NCBI GenBank assembly: GCA_945878865.1
Contig: CAMCUD010000003.1
Location: forward strand, 62,001 to 126,000
Direction of reading: 5' to 3'
Origin: Bifidobacterium breve
GTDB taxonomy: Bacteria > Actinomycetota > Thermoleophilia > Solirubrobacterales > Solirubrobacteraceae
Length of the DNA: 64,000 nucleotides
Part shown: in pieces, positions 25,957 through 34,218 of the stretch
How positions within the stretch are numbered: position 1 is the stretch's first letter
How the letters are laid out: each line of letters opens with the position of its first letter
The notes under the pieces: model-generated
Told to the model about the DNA's origin: nothing
What the model saw: the letters and a program-made list of their open reading frames with translations, nothing else
The model's database searches: none
Position numbers and translations under genes: made by a program

Positions 25957-27687
25957 CTAGAACAACTGGTTGGTCAGGCCCTGGACCACGGGTCCGAGCA
26001 GGAGGGCGGGAACGAACGTCAGGAGCGCGACGAGCGCGACGGCGCCGACGAGGAGCACCACGAACGTGGGCGTGTCGGTCCTCATGGTGCCCGGCCCCGG
26101 AGGGGACACCCGCTTCCCGGCCAACGCGCCGGCGACGGCGAGGGCGGCGAGCATCGGCACGAAGCGCCCGAACAGCATCGCCGCGGCACCCAGCAGGTTC
26201 GCGAACGTGATCCCGAACGCGCCCACGTTGTCGCCGTTCGGCTGGACGAAGCCGGTGTAGCCCGCGAAGGCCGACCCGTTGTTGTTGGCCTGCGAGGTGT
26301 AGGCGTACAGCGTCTCGCTGAAGCCCTGCGGCCCGCTGTCGTAGATCGAGGGCGCGCCCCATTTCGTCCCGATCGCGAGTGCCGTGAAGACCAGGACGAC
26401 GAGCGGCACGAACAGCGTGCCGATCACCACCAGGCGAATCTCCCTCGGGCCGATCTTCTTGCCGAGGTACTCGGGCGTCCGGCCGACCATAAGTCCGGCG
26501 AGGAAGACCGCCAGGAGGACGAACAGCAGCATCCCGTAGAGCCCGGAGCCGACTCCGCCGAAGATGACCTCGCCGGTCATCATGTTCGCCATCGGGACGG
26601 CGCCGCCGAGGCCGGAGAACGATTCCATCGCGGCGTTGACGGCGCCGCAGGACGCGACGGTCGTGACGGCGGCGAACAGCGAGGACGACCCGATGCCGAA
26701 GCGGACGTCCTTGCCCTCCATGTTCGCCCCGTGCAGGCCGGCGGCGTGCATCGCGGGCGTGCTGTCGGACTCGGCGATGTAGACGAGGGCGACCGCGGCG
26801 ATGAACCACACCGCCATCGCGGTGTAGACCGCCCAGCCCTGGCGCTGACTGCCGACCATCCGGCCGAACGTGTTCGTCAGGGCGGCGGGGATGATGAGGA
26901 TGGCCAGCATGAGCACGAAGTTCGTGAGCCCCGAGCTGTTCTCGAACGGCATCGCGGCGTTGACGTTGAAGAAGCCGCCGCCGTTGGTCCCGAGCTCCTT
27001 GATGAACTCCTGGCTGGCGACCGGGCCGCGCGCGAGCGTCTGGGTGCCGCCGGTGAGCGTGGTCACGTCGACGTACGCACCGAGCGTCTGGATGACGCCT
27101 TGGCTGACGAGGAACAGCGCGCCGACGAGGCAGAGCGGCAGCAGCACGTAGAGCGTGCACCGGATCGCGTCGACCCAGAAGTTCCCGACCCGCGTGGCCT
27201 CCCGTCGCGCGAAGCCCCGGATCACCGCGACCGCGACCGCGATCCCCACGGCCGCGCTGACGAAGTTCTGGACGGCCAGGCCGGCCATCTGGGTGAAGTA
27301 CGACATCGTCGTCTCGCCCGCGTAGAACTGCCAGTTCGTGTTCGTCAGGAACGAGACGGCGGTGTTGAAGGAGAGGTCCCACGGGGGTGCCGTGAGTCCC
27401 TCGGGGTTCAGCGGCAGTGAACCCTGCAGGCGGATGAGCAGGTAGAGCGCGGCGAGGAACAGGCCGCTGAAGACCAGGACGGTCCGGGCGTAGCCCTTCC
27501 AGTCCTGCTCTCGGTCGGGCGACGTGCCGAGCAGGCGGTACGCGCCGCGCTCGACGGGGCCGAGGACGGGGGTGAGCAGCACCCGTTCGCCCTCGAAGAC
27601 CTGCATGAGGTAGCGGCCGACGATCGGGGTCACGGCGGTGAGGGCCGCGATGAACACGACGATCTGCAGCCAGCCGGCGACGTTCAC
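25957..27687 (-). CDS. kdpA: Potassium-transporting ATPase potassium-binding subunit
   Basis: 576 residues with about ten membrane helices. Selectivity-filter-like segments are visible: SFLTNTNWQFYAGE, GTNGGGFFNVNAAMPFENSSGL, SCGAVNAAMESFSGLGG and SQANNNGSAFAGY, the four pore loops of the SKT family. GTG 27687 has GGGGAGG 4 bases upstream and overlaps the kdpF stop (GTGA). A longer frame upstream is not needed. Confidence 0.97.
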   Translation of the reverse strand: MNVAGWLQIVVFIAALTAVTPIVGRYLMQVFEGERVLLTPVLGPVERGAYRLLGTSPDREQDWKGYARTVLVFSGLFLAALYLLIRLQGSLPLNPEGLTAPPWDLSFNTAVSFLTNTNWQFYAGETTMSYFTQMAGLAVQNFVSAAVGIAVAVAVIRGFARREATRVGNFWVDAIRCTLYVLLPLCLVGALFLVSQGVIQTLGAYVDVTTLTGGTQTLARGPVASQEFIKELGTNGGGFFNVNAAMPFENSSGLTNFVLMLAILIIPAALTNTFGRMVGSQRQGWAVYTAMAVWFIAAVALVYIAESDSTPAMHAAGLHGANMEGKDVRFGIGSSSLFAAVTTVASCGAVNAAMESFSGLGGAVPMANMMTGEVIFGGVGSGLYGMLLFVLLAVFLAGLMVGRTPEYLGKKIGPREIRLVVIGTLFVPLVVLVFTALAIGTKWGAPSIYDSGPQGFSETLYAYTSQANNNGSAFAGYTGFVQPNGDNVGAFGITFANLLGAAAMLFGRFVPMLAALAVAGALAGKRVSPPGPGTMRTDTPTFVVLLVGAVALVALLTFVPALLLGPVVQGLTNQLF

Positions 27688-27773
27688 AGCTCCTCCCCGC
27701 GCAGCAGCGCGAAGACGAGCCAGGCGGCGAGCGCGCACGCGACCGCCAGGCAGGCGGCGTCGGAGAAGCTCAT
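27684..27773 (-). CDS. kdpF: KdpF small membrane subunit
   Basis: 29-residue peptide (ATG 27773): SDAACLAVACALAAWLVFALLRGEEL. It is one membrane helix ending in LLxGExL, the typical KdpF C-terminus. It overlaps the kdpA GTG by 4 bases and the preceding tiny ORF by 4 bases. KdpF stabilises the KdpABC complex. It is easily missed because of its size. Confidence 0.85.
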   Translation of the reverse strand: MSFSDAACLAVACALAAWLVFALLRGEEL

Positions 27774-27889
27774 ACGCGCTCCAGTCCGGCGAGCACGAGG
27801 AAGAGGGCCGCGAAGCCGAGGAGGCCCAGGACGACGCTGACGACGTCACCTGCGCCGTCGGGCAGTCCCAGAAAGGCGAGTGTGGACAT
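27770..27889 (-). CDS. 39-residue membrane peptide heading the kdp operon
   Basis: ATG 27889 opens a 39-residue ORF with one predicted helix (DVVSVVLGLLGFAALFLVLAGLERV). Its stop overlaps the kdpF ATG (ATGA), the same coupling used throughout the operon, so it is likely translated. It resembles kdpF in size and polarity but ends in GLERV, not LLRGEEL. No function is known to me; it may be a second small subunit of the Kdp complex or of the sensor. Confidence 0.65.
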   Translation of the reverse strand: MSTLAFLGLPDGAGDVVSVVLGLLGFAALFLVLAGLERV

Positions 27890-27913
27890 GACATCCACGG
27901 TGCGCCCGCGGTC

Positions 27914-27963
27914 GTCAGGGCGGCGTCAGGATCGGCCGCCGCGGCGTCAAGATGTCGTCAAGA
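27914..27963 (-). promoter_or_regulatory. Four 7-base direct repeats, likely KdpE boxes
   Basis: Read in the direction of the operon: TCTTGAC-N4-TCTTGAC-N14-TCCTGAC-N4-CCCTGAC. Each pair is spaced 11 bases, and the pairs are offset by 32 bases (three turns). OmpR/PhoB-type regulators bind 7-base direct repeats with 4-base gaps. The array fills the space between the kdpE stop and the small ORF that opens kdpFABC. A -10 is not clear. Confidence 0.65.
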
Positions 27964-27981
27964 CCGACGTTCCGGCCGGTC

Positions 27982-28644
27982 CTACGCGAACCTGTAGCCG
28001 ACCCCGGGATCCGTCCGGATCCTCGTGCCGTCCGGGTCGACCTTGCGGCGCAGGTTCGACATGTGCGTGCGCAGCGTCGCCGTGTCGTGCTCGTAGGCGG
28101 CGCCCCACACCTCGGTGAGCAGCACGCGGTGGGTGAGCAGCCGGCCGCGGTGGCGCAGCAGCGTCTTGAGCAGGTCGAACTCGATGGGGGTGAGGTGGAC
28201 GTCGTCGCCCTCGAGCCGGACGGTGTGCGCCGCCACATCGAGCTCGAGCCCGTCGGCGCGCAGGACCGGGTCGGAGGGGCCACCGGATGCGCGCCGCAGG
28301 GCCGCCTGAAGCCGCGCGACCAGCTCGCGCGGGCCGAACGGCTTGACGACGTAGTCGTCGGCGCCCGCCTCGAGCGCCCGGACCTTCTCCTCCTCGTCGC
28401 CGACGGCCGAGAGCACGAGGATCGGCATCTCGGTCCATTCGCGCAGCCGGCGGCAGACCTCGATCCCGTCGATGTCGGGGAGGACGAGGTCGAGGATCGC
28501 GGCGTCGGGCGGGCGGACGGCGGCGCGGTCGAGCGCCTCTTCGCCGGTCTCGGCCGTGACCGCCTCGAACCCGGCCTCGCGCAGCACGACCTTCAGCGCC
28601 CGGACGATGTGGGGCTCGTCGTCGCAGACCAGGACGCGGCTCAT
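27982..28644 (-). CDS. kdpE: KdpE response regulator
   Basis: 220-residue OmpR-family regulator. Receiver acidic residues are in CDDEPHIVRALKVVLR, the phospho-acceptor Asp in AILDLVLPDIDGIEVCRRLRE, and Lys in DDYVVKPFG. A winged-helix domain follows (LTPIEFDLLKTLLRHRGRLLTHRVLLTEVWG, then DPGVGYRFA). ATG overlaps the kinase stop, so the kinase comes first and kdpE second, with kdpFABC downstream on the same strand. It activates kdp under K+ limitation. Confidence 0.93.
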   Translation of the reverse strand: MSRVLVCDDEPHIVRALKVVLREAGFEAVTAETGEEALDRAAVRPPDAAILDLVLPDIDGIEVCRRLREWTEMPILVLSAVGDEEEKVRALEAGADDYVVKPFGPRELVARLQAALRRASGGPSDPVLRADGLELDVAAHTVRLEGDDVHLTPIEFDLLKTLLRHRGRLLTHRVLLTEVWGAAYEHDTATLRTHMSNLRRKVDPDGTRIRTDPGVGYRFA

Positions 28645-30053
28645 CGCGCGGACTCCTCGACCCGGACCGGCAGCGGCAGCTCGATCACCAGGGAGGTGCC
28701 CTGCCCGGGCAGGGACTCCGCGAAGATCCGTCCCCCGTTGGCCTCGATGAACCCGCGTGCGACCGCGAGGCCGAGGCCCGAGCCGCCGGTGCGATCGTCG
28801 CGCCGCCGGTAGAACGCCTCGAAGATGCGCTCGAGTTCCGTCGCCGGGATGCCCGCGCCGCGGTCGACCACGCGAATGACGACCCGCGAGCCGACCGCCC
28901 GCGCGCGCACCGAGACCTCGTGCCCGCCGCTGTGCTGCCGCGCGTTCTCCAGGACGTTGGCGAGCGCCCGCTCGAGCTGCCCGGCGTCGAGCTGGACGAG
29001 CGGGGTCTCCGGATCGGCGCTGACACGGAACTCCCCGTCACGGGCGTTGATCGCCTGCAGCGCGCCGGTGAGCAGCTCGGGGACCGCGACCCAGTCGGGC
29101 CGCGGTTCGGCCGCGCCGGCCTGCAGGCGCGAGAGGTCGAGGAGCTGGTCGACGAGGCGCGTGAGCCGCCGGGCGTCCTGGCCGATCGCGGTGACGAGCT
29201 CGTCGCGCTCGTCGTCGCGCAGCACGGGCGAGGCGAGCGCGTCGGCGCTCGTGATGATCGACGTCAGCGGCGAGCGCAGGTCGTGTGAGACCGCGCGGAG
29301 GATCGCGGTCTTCAGCTCGTCGCTGCGGCGCAGCGCGCGGGTCTCGACGACCTCGCGCTGCAGCGTCTGACGATCCAGGGCCGAGCGCAGCACCGCCTCG
29401 AGCGGCGGGACGAGGCGCTCGGCGATGCGGGCCCGCGCCTCGTCGGGCAGCGGCCCGGGCAGCAGCAGCGTCGCCGGCCGGCGCTGCGCTCCGGCGTCGA
29501 GGGTGAACGCGACGTGGTGGGCGTCGCCCCGGGCCTCGTGCAGGACGATCGTCGCGGACGGGACGCCGACCGCCTCGGCGACATGCGCGGCGGCGGGAGG
29601 CAGCGCGGCGTCGACGTCGGTGGCGCCGAGCAGCTCACGCGCGAGCACTGCCGCGAGATCCGCCTCCCGGCGGCGCTGCTCGGCGTCGATCGTCCTGGAA
29701 CGGGCGAGGTCGGCGAGCGTGCCGATGGCGACCGCCGTGACGAAGAAGATCGCGAGCGCGACCCAGTTCTCGCCGTCGGCGATGGTGAACGTGCCGGTCG
29801 GGGTGACGTGGAAGAAATTGAACGCGAGCGCCGAGGCGACCGCGGCGGCGATGCCGAGCGCCCGGCCGCAGACCGCGGCGACGAGGATCACGGCCAGGAG
29901 GTAGACGACGGCGAGCGAGAGCGTCGGAGCCACCGCGCGGATCGGATAGCCCAGGAGCGTCACCGCCGCGACCGCCGCCACGGCGATCACCGCGCCGACC
30001 GCGAAGCGCGGCCGCGCGGGACGCAGCAGGGTCTCGGTGCCGGCGCGGTCCAT
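28641..30053 (-). CDS. kdpD: KdpD C-terminal half: membrane kinase as a separate protein
   Basis: 470 residues. Four membrane helices of the DUF4118 type (about 18-120, with FNFFHVTPTGTFTIADGENWVAL, a KdpD signature) are followed by a GAF-like region (about 140-245). HisKA has AVSHDLRSPLTSI and HATPase_c has N-box ANVLENARQHS, VDRGAGIP and GSGLGLAVA. The N-terminal KdpD sensor and Usp domains are missing and are encoded separately at 22214-23332. TACGCT lies 8 bases before ATG 30053. Confidence 0.92.
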   Translation of the reverse strand: MDRAGTETLLRPARPRFAVGAVIAVAAVAAVTLLGYPIRAVAPTLSLAVVYLLAVILVAAVCGRALGIAAAVASALAFNFFHVTPTGTFTIADGENWVALAIFFVTAVAIGTLADLARSRTIDAEQRRREADLAAVLARELLGATDVDAALPPAAAHVAEAVGVPSATIVLHEARGDAHHVAFTLDAGAQRRPATLLLPGPLPDEARARIAERLVPPLEAVLRSALDRQTLQREVVETRALRRSDELKTAILRAVSHDLRSPLTSIITSADALASPVLRDDERDELVTAIGQDARRLTRLVDQLLDLSRLQAGAAEPRPDWVAVPELLTGALQAINARDGEFRVSADPETPLVQLDAGQLERALANVLENARQHSGGHEVSVRARAVGSRVVIRVVDRGAGIPATELERIFEAFYRRRDDRTGGSGLGLAVARGFIEANGGRIFAESLPGQGTSLVIELPLPVRVEESAR

Positions 30054-30061
30054 CGACGATC

Positions 30062-30067
30062 AGCGTA
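30062..30067 (-). promoter_or_regulatory. -10-like TACGCT before the kdp kinase gene
   Basis: TACGCT on the minus strand ends 8 bases before ATG 30053. The identical hexamer precedes the genes at 10133 and 55527. Confidence 0.45.
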
Positions 30068-30074
30068 CGGGCGT

Positions 30075-30797
30075 TCAGCCCAGATCGGGCCAGCGTTCCA
30101 GGACCACGGCCTGCAGGTCCAGCAGCGCGTCGATCACGCGGGTCGTCTCGGCGGTCGCCGCGATCGCGCGGGCATGCACGTCCAGGCTTCGCGGCAGGGC
30201 ATCGTCGAGGTGCAGCGTCAGGAGGTTGGGGACGGTGCGATGGCTGGACGCCACGGCGGTTCGCAGCGCCGCGATCCGGCCGGCCACATCGAGGCGCAGG
30301 ACGAGGTCGCGCGGGTCGGGCGGCAGCGGCGCGTCCGGCGCGAGCGACGCGACCTCGAGGCGCGACCGCCGCACGAGCAGCGTGAATCGCTCGATGTCTC
30401 GCAGCCTCACCGTGAGGTCGGCCTCCTGCTGCTCGAGCGTGTGCAGCAGCCGGCGCCGCGCCATCTCCAGTTCGTCGTTGTCTGCGGGGCCCCGCCCGGC
30501 GCTCCGTGCGTCGGTGGCGGCGCCCTCGAGCACGAGGACGGCCGCATCCAGCGCGCGGCCTGTCGCCTGGATGCCGTGCCGGACGACCGGAACCCCCGCG
30601 GGCACTTCGGGGATCAGCGCGAGCAGCTGCAGGGCGTCACGCAGCGAGGCGCGCACGTAGCGCAAGGCGACGTGCAGCGCCGGTGCCGTGCCCGGAACCG
30701 TGGCGAGGAGCGCGGCGGCGGACGCATCGGACGACCGCGCGTCGGCGTCGGCGATGGCTGCGGCGAGGGCGTCAGCGGGTGAAGGGGGGATGGCCAC
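30075..30797 (-). CDS. Helical protein of unknown function
   Basis: 240 residues from GTG 30797, almost entirely helical and Ala/Leu/Arg-rich (ADALAAAIADADARSSDASAAALLA; LEMARRRLLHTLEQQEADLTVRLRDIERFTLLVRRSRLE). No signal peptide, membrane helix or catalytic motif is evident and I do not recognise a family. It lies just upstream of the kdp kinase on the same strand, 21 bases apart, but is probably independent because the kinase has its own -10. The frame extends upstream, but those codons look like intergenic sequence. Confidence 0.55.
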   Translation of the reverse strand: MAIPPSPADALAAAIADADARSSDASAAALLATVPGTAPALHVALRYVRASLRDALQLLALIPEVPAGVPVVRHGIQATGRALDAAVLVLEGAATDARSAGRGPADNDELEMARRRLLHTLEQQEADLTVRLRDIERFTLLVRRSRLEVASLAPDAPLPPDPRDLVLRLDVAGRIAALRTAVASSHRTVPNLLTLHLDDALPRSLDVHARAIAATAETTRVIDALLDLQAVVLERWPDLG

Positions 30798-30889
30798 GTG
30801 CGGCCCCGCGGTTCGGCAGACGATGCGGAGCAGGGCGTGGGCGGACGGTAGTGTCGGCGGCGGTCGGCACCCCGAGGAGGACGAGAGGC

Positions 30890-31756
30890 ATGGCAGCACC
30901 GCAGTTCGACGTGCGCGGCAAGGTCGCGCTGATCACGGGCGGCGCCCGCGGCATCGGCTTCGGCACGGCGAAGGCGCTCGCCCGCCGGGGCGCGACGGTC
31001 GTCATCGTCGACCTCGATCAGGGCGCCTGCAACGAGGCGGCCGCCGAGCTCGGCGGGGACGCGATCGGCCTCGCCGCCGACGTCACCGACCTCGGCGCGA
31101 TGCAGCGGGTCGTCGCGACCGCGGTCGAGCGGTTCGGCGGCCTGGATCTCGTCATGGCGAATGCGGGCATCGCGTCAAAGGCCGCGACGTTCCGCGCGAT
31201 GAACCGCGAGAGCTTCGACCGGGTGTTCGAGGTCAACGCCAACGGGGTCATCCGCACGGTGGAGGCGGCGCTGCCGGAGATCATCCGCCGGTGCGGACAC
31301 GTCGTCGTGGTCGCCTCGGTCTACGCCTTCGTCAACGGCGTCGGCGCTGTGCCGTACGCCATGAGCAAGGCCGCGGTCGAGCAGCTCGGCCGGGCGCTCC
31401 GGGTCGAGCTCGCCCAGCATGGCGCGAGCGCGACGACGTGCTACTTCGGCTTCATCGACACGACGATGGTCCACAAGGGCATCGACGAGGACCCGCTGTC
31501 CGACCGCCTCATGGGCCAGCTCCCCGGGCCGCTGGCGAAGCGGCTCACGCCCGACCAGGCCGGCGAGGCCGTCGCCCAGGGGATCGAGAAGCGCGCCGCG
31601 CGGGTCATCGTGCCGCCCGTCTGGCGCGTCCTCTTCGTCCTGCGCGGGATCCTCGGACCGCTCATGGACCGCTACATGGAGCGCTCGGGCGATACGCAGA
31701 GCCTGGCGCGGGACATGGACGCCCGCGCGGGCGAGGAACAGCCCACCACGCTCTGA
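30890..31756 (+). CDS. SDR-family oxidoreductase
   Basis: 288 residues, classical short-chain dehydrogenase. The cofactor loop is TGGARGIGFG (TGxxxGIG). Asp in VIVDLD at the end of strand 2 suggests NAD(H) preference. NANG is in the expected region and the catalytic Ser and Tyr-x3-Lys are in VVASVYAFVNGVGAVPYAMSKAA. A C-terminal extension has a hydrophobic stretch (VWRVLFVLRGILGPL). GAGGAGG lies 10 bases before ATG 30890 and TAGTGT about 36 bases upstream. Substrate is unknown, possibly a hydrophobic alcohol. Confidence 0.9.
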   Translation: MAAPQFDVRGKVALITGGARGIGFGTAKALARRGATVVIVDLDQGACNEAAAELGGDAIGLAADVTDLGAMQRVVATAVERFGGLDLVMANAGIASKAATFRAMNRESFDRVFEVNANGVIRTVEAALPEIIRRCGHVVVVASVYAFVNGVGAVPYAMSKAAVEQLGRALRVELAQHGASATTCYFGFIDTTMVHKGIDEDPLSDRLMGQLPGPLAKRLTPDQAGEAVAQGIEKRAARVIVPPVWRVLFVLRGILGPLMDRYMERSGDTQSLARDMDARAGEEQPTTL

Positions 31757-31761
31757 CCGCG

Positions 31762-32238
31762 CTACGCGTCGTGGCCGGGCGTGATGCGCTCGGCCACGTG
31801 CTCGGCCAGCGCCGTGAACGGGCCGGGTGACTCGGCCCAGAACGGCGCGAGCAGGAACGCGTCGTGATCGCCGCAGTCCATCCGGCCGATGATGTCGCCG
31901 GCGAAACGGTGGGGGAGGTCATCGAGGATCGGCAGGCCGCGCGGGCCCTCATGCCAGGCGCATCGCGCGAACTTGTCGAGGTGATCGCCGGTCTCGCCGC
32001 CGAACAGCTCGGCGAGCGCCATCGCGTCGGCGGTCACCACGTGGACGGCGAGCGCGCTTGCGTCCCGGGCGATCCGCGAGGTCCGATTCCTGTCCGACAG
32101 GCACACGAGGAAGCGGCCCGGATCGATGCTCGCCTGCGTCGCGAAGCCGACGAGGCAGCCGTCGCGCTCGGCGCCGGCCGCCACGGTCACGATGAACATC
32201 GGGCCGTCGATCCGGCCCGCGAGGTCGTCGAAGGTCAC
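31762..32238 (-). CDS. Flavin reductase-like (FMN-binding split barrel) protein
   Basis: 158 residues with the flavin-reductase fold: VTFDDLAGRIDGPMFIVTVAAGAERDGCLVGFATQASIDPGRFLVCLSDRNRTSRIARDA, then LAVHVVTAD and LAELFGGETGDHLDKF. It probably binds FMN and reduces it or another acceptor with NAD(P)H. GTG 32238 begins at the conserved strand. It diverges from the riboswitch-controlled cob genes and is not obviously part of them, although reduced flavin is the substrate of BluB. Confidence 0.85.
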   Translation of the reverse strand: MTFDDLAGRIDGPMFIVTVAAGAERDGCLVGFATQASIDPGRFLVCLSDRNRTSRIARDASALAVHVVTADAMALAELFGGETGDHLDKFARCAWHEGPRGLPILDDLPHRFAGDIIGRMDCGDHDAFLLAPFWAESPGPFTALAEHVAERITPGHDA

Positions 32239-32266
32239 GGGCGCACCGTACCCGCGGAGCGCCTTG

Positions 32267-32272
32267 TAGGAT
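32267..32272 (+). promoter_or_regulatory. -10 TAGGAT for riboswitch 1
   Basis: TAGGAT lies immediately before the conserved riboswitch core, placing transcription start near 32279. No good -35 is present. Confidence 0.5.
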
Positions 32273-32277
32273 CCGCG

Positions 32278-32436
32278 GCGCCCGTCCGAGGAAGCCGGTG
32301 TGAATCCGGCACGGTCCTCGCCACTGTGACCGGGGAGCGGGCGCCCACGATGCCACTGGACCACGGTCTGGGAAGGCGGGCGCTCTGCACTGATCCGGGA
32401 GTCAGGACACTCGTCCGGGCGTTGCGTCCACGAGTG
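32278..32436 (+). ncRNA. Cobalamin riboswitch 1 (cobGHIJ leader)
   Basis: Conserved B12-element blocks appear in order: GAGGAAGCCGGTGTGAATCCGGCACGG split around CGGTCC, then the B12 box region CGCCACTGTGACCGGGGAGC, CTGGGAAGGCG, and the 3' block CCGGGAGTCAGGACAC. A peripheral stem GGCGCCCG/CGGGCGCC brackets the core. After it, CACTCGT (32408-32414) can pair with ACGAGTG (32430-32436), which ends 3 bases before GGAG. This places a hairpin over the ribosome site, so control is probably translational. Confidence 0.9.
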
Positions 32437-32449
32437 AATGGAGCCGACG

Positions 32450-33586
32450 GTGCATGCCGTGGTGTTCGACGATCTCGCACCACGCCGTCCGGCGGGTGCG
32501 ACGGAAGGTGACCGGTGCCCTGGCGCGCTGCGGCTGCATCAGGCCGCTGACGGGTGGCTCGCGCGGATCCGCATTCCTGGCGGGCGGCTCACGCCCACCC
32601 AGCTGGCGGCGCTCGCCGACGTCGCGACCGCGCAGGGCAACGGCCTGCTCGACCTGACCTCGCGGGCAAACGTCCAGCTGCGCGGGCTGCGCGGCGACCC
32701 ATCCGCCGCGATCGCTGCGGCCGGGCTGCTGCCCGCTCCGGCCCACGAGCGCGTGCGCAACGTGCTCGCCTCGCCGCTGGCCGGGCGCGACCCCCGCGCG
32801 CTGCTCGACGGCGTGCGGCTGACGGCGGCGCTCGACGCGGCGATCTGCGCGGACCCCGCCCTGACGGCGCTGTCCGGCCGGTTCCAGTTCGCCGTCGAGG
32901 ACGGCTCCGGCCTGCTCGCGGGCGCGGACGCCGACCTGCTGCTCGAGGCCGTCGGTCGGGACGAGGTTCGGCTCGTCACCGCGGGCGTGCCGGGAGAGGC
33001 CCGGGCGGACGAGGCGGGCGCGCCGGCGCTTGCGGTCGCCGCGGCCCGGACGTTCCTCGCCGGCGCCGACGGCGCCTGGCGCATCGCGCGGACGGCCGCA
33101 CCGTCAGCACCGTCCGCGCCGCTGGAACTCGGCCCGTTCGCGCAGCCCGACGGCCGGGTGGCGCTCACCGCGCTCGCGCCGCTCGGGCGCCTGGATGCCC
33201 AGCAGCTTCGAGGCCTCGCCGCCCTCGGCCGAGAGCTCCGCGTGTCGCCGTGGCGGACAGTCACGCTCGTGGATGCGGACGCCGGAGACGCTACGGCGCT
33301 GCGCGCCCTCGGGCTCATCCTCGACGCGGACTCCGGCTGGCGCGGGCTGACGGCGTGCGCCGGGCTCGGCGCCTGCCCGCGGGCCCGACTCGACGTCCGC
33401 GCGGCCGCCGCCGCCCGGGCCCGGCGCCGTTCTCCCGGCGACCCGGCCGAGCACTGGAGCGCGTGCCCGCGCCGGTGTGGCGCGCCGCGCGCGGGCGCGG
33501 CGACGGTGACGTGGACCACCGACGGCGTCCGGTCCGAAGGCCTCGACCCGGGCGCGGTGCGTGCCGCGCTGGAGGTGGCGGCGTGA
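32450..33586 (+). CDS. cobG: Precorrin-3B synthase
   Basis: 378 residues, sulfite/nitrite-reductase-like. It converts precorrin-3A to precorrin-3B with oxygen, marking the aerobic B12 route. The [4Fe-4S] cysteines are in [10 protein letters not shown] and [12 protein letters not shown]. The ferredoxin-like half reads [25 protein letters not shown], and [16 protein letters not shown] is a family block. I prefer GTG 32450 because GGAG lies 6 bases upstream; ATG 32438 is the alternative. It is the first gene behind riboswitch 1. Confidence 0.9.
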   Translation: MHAVVFDDLAPRRPAGATEGDRCPGALRLHQAADGWLARIRIPGGRLTPTQLAALADVATAQGNGLLDLTSRANVQLRGLRGDPSAAIAAAGLLPAPAHERVRNVLASPLAGRDPRALLDGVRLTAALDAAICADPALTALSGRFQFAVEDGSGLLAGADADLLLEAVGRDEVRLVTAGVPGEARADEAGAPALAVAAARTFLAGADGAWRIARTAAPSAPSAPLELGPFAQPDGRVALTALAPLGRLDAQQLRGLAALGRELRVSPWRTVTLVDADAGDATALRALGLILDADSGWRGLTACAGLGACPRARLDVRAAAAARARRRSPGDPAEHWSACPRRCGAPRAGAATVTWTTDGVRSEGLDPGAVRAALEVAA

Positions 33587-34218
33587 CCGTCGAGCCTTAC
33601 CTCAAGGACGGCGCGGAGATCTACCGCCGGTCCTTCGCCACGATCCGGGAGGAGACCGACCTCGCGCGCTTCGATGCCGTGCTCGCGCGCGTCGTCGTGC
33701 GCATGGTGCACGCGTGCGGCATGGTGGACCTGGCCGGCGACGTCGAGGCGTCACCGGGGTTCGGCCAGGCCGCTCGGGCGGCGCTGCGCGACGGCGCGCC
33801 GATGCTCTGCGACACGAACATGGTGGCGGCCGGCATCACGCGGGCGCGGCTACCCCGCGACAACGAGGTGGTCTGCACGCTGCGCGAGCCCGAGGTTCCG
33901 GCGCTCGCCCGGGAGCTGGGGACGACGCGCAGCGCTGCGGCGATGCAGCTGTGGGGTGCGCGCCTCGGGGGCGCGCTGGTTGTCGTCGGCAACGCGCCAA
34001 CCGCGCTCTTCCACCTGCTCGAGCTGGTCGACGCAGGCGCACCGCGTCCAGCCGCGGTCATCGGCATCCCTGTCGGGTTCGTCGGCGCGGTGGAGTCGAA
34101 GGTCGCGCTGGCCCGGCACGCCGGCGGCTTGGAGTACCTCGTCGTTCACGGGCGGCGGGGCGGCAGCGCGATGGCGTCCGCCGCAGTCAACGCGCTGGCG
34201 CGGGACGAGGAGATCTGA
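33583..34218 (+). CDS. cobH: Precorrin-8X methylmutase
   Basis: 211 residues. It moves the C11 methyl to C12, forming hydrogenobyrinic acid. Family blocks are [29 protein letters not shown] (catalytic His), [38 protein letters not shown] and [15 protein letters not shown]. The GTG start overlaps the cobG stop. It is in the riboswitch 1 operon. Confidence 0.96.
   Translation: MTVEPYLKDGAEIYRRSFATIREETDLARFDAVLARVVVRMVHACGMVDLAGDVEASPGFGQAARAALRDGAPMLCDTNMVAAGITRARLPRDNEVVCTLREPEVPALARELGTTRSAAAMQLWGARLGGALVVVGNAPTALFHLLELVDAGAPRPAAVIGIPVGFVGAVESKVALARHAGGLEYLVVHGRRGGSAMASAAVNALARDEEI

Noticed and set aside
32239-32437. Small genes in the gap before cobG
   Set aside because: The gap is accounted for by the cobalamin riboswitch and its promoter; apparent frames there are incidental.
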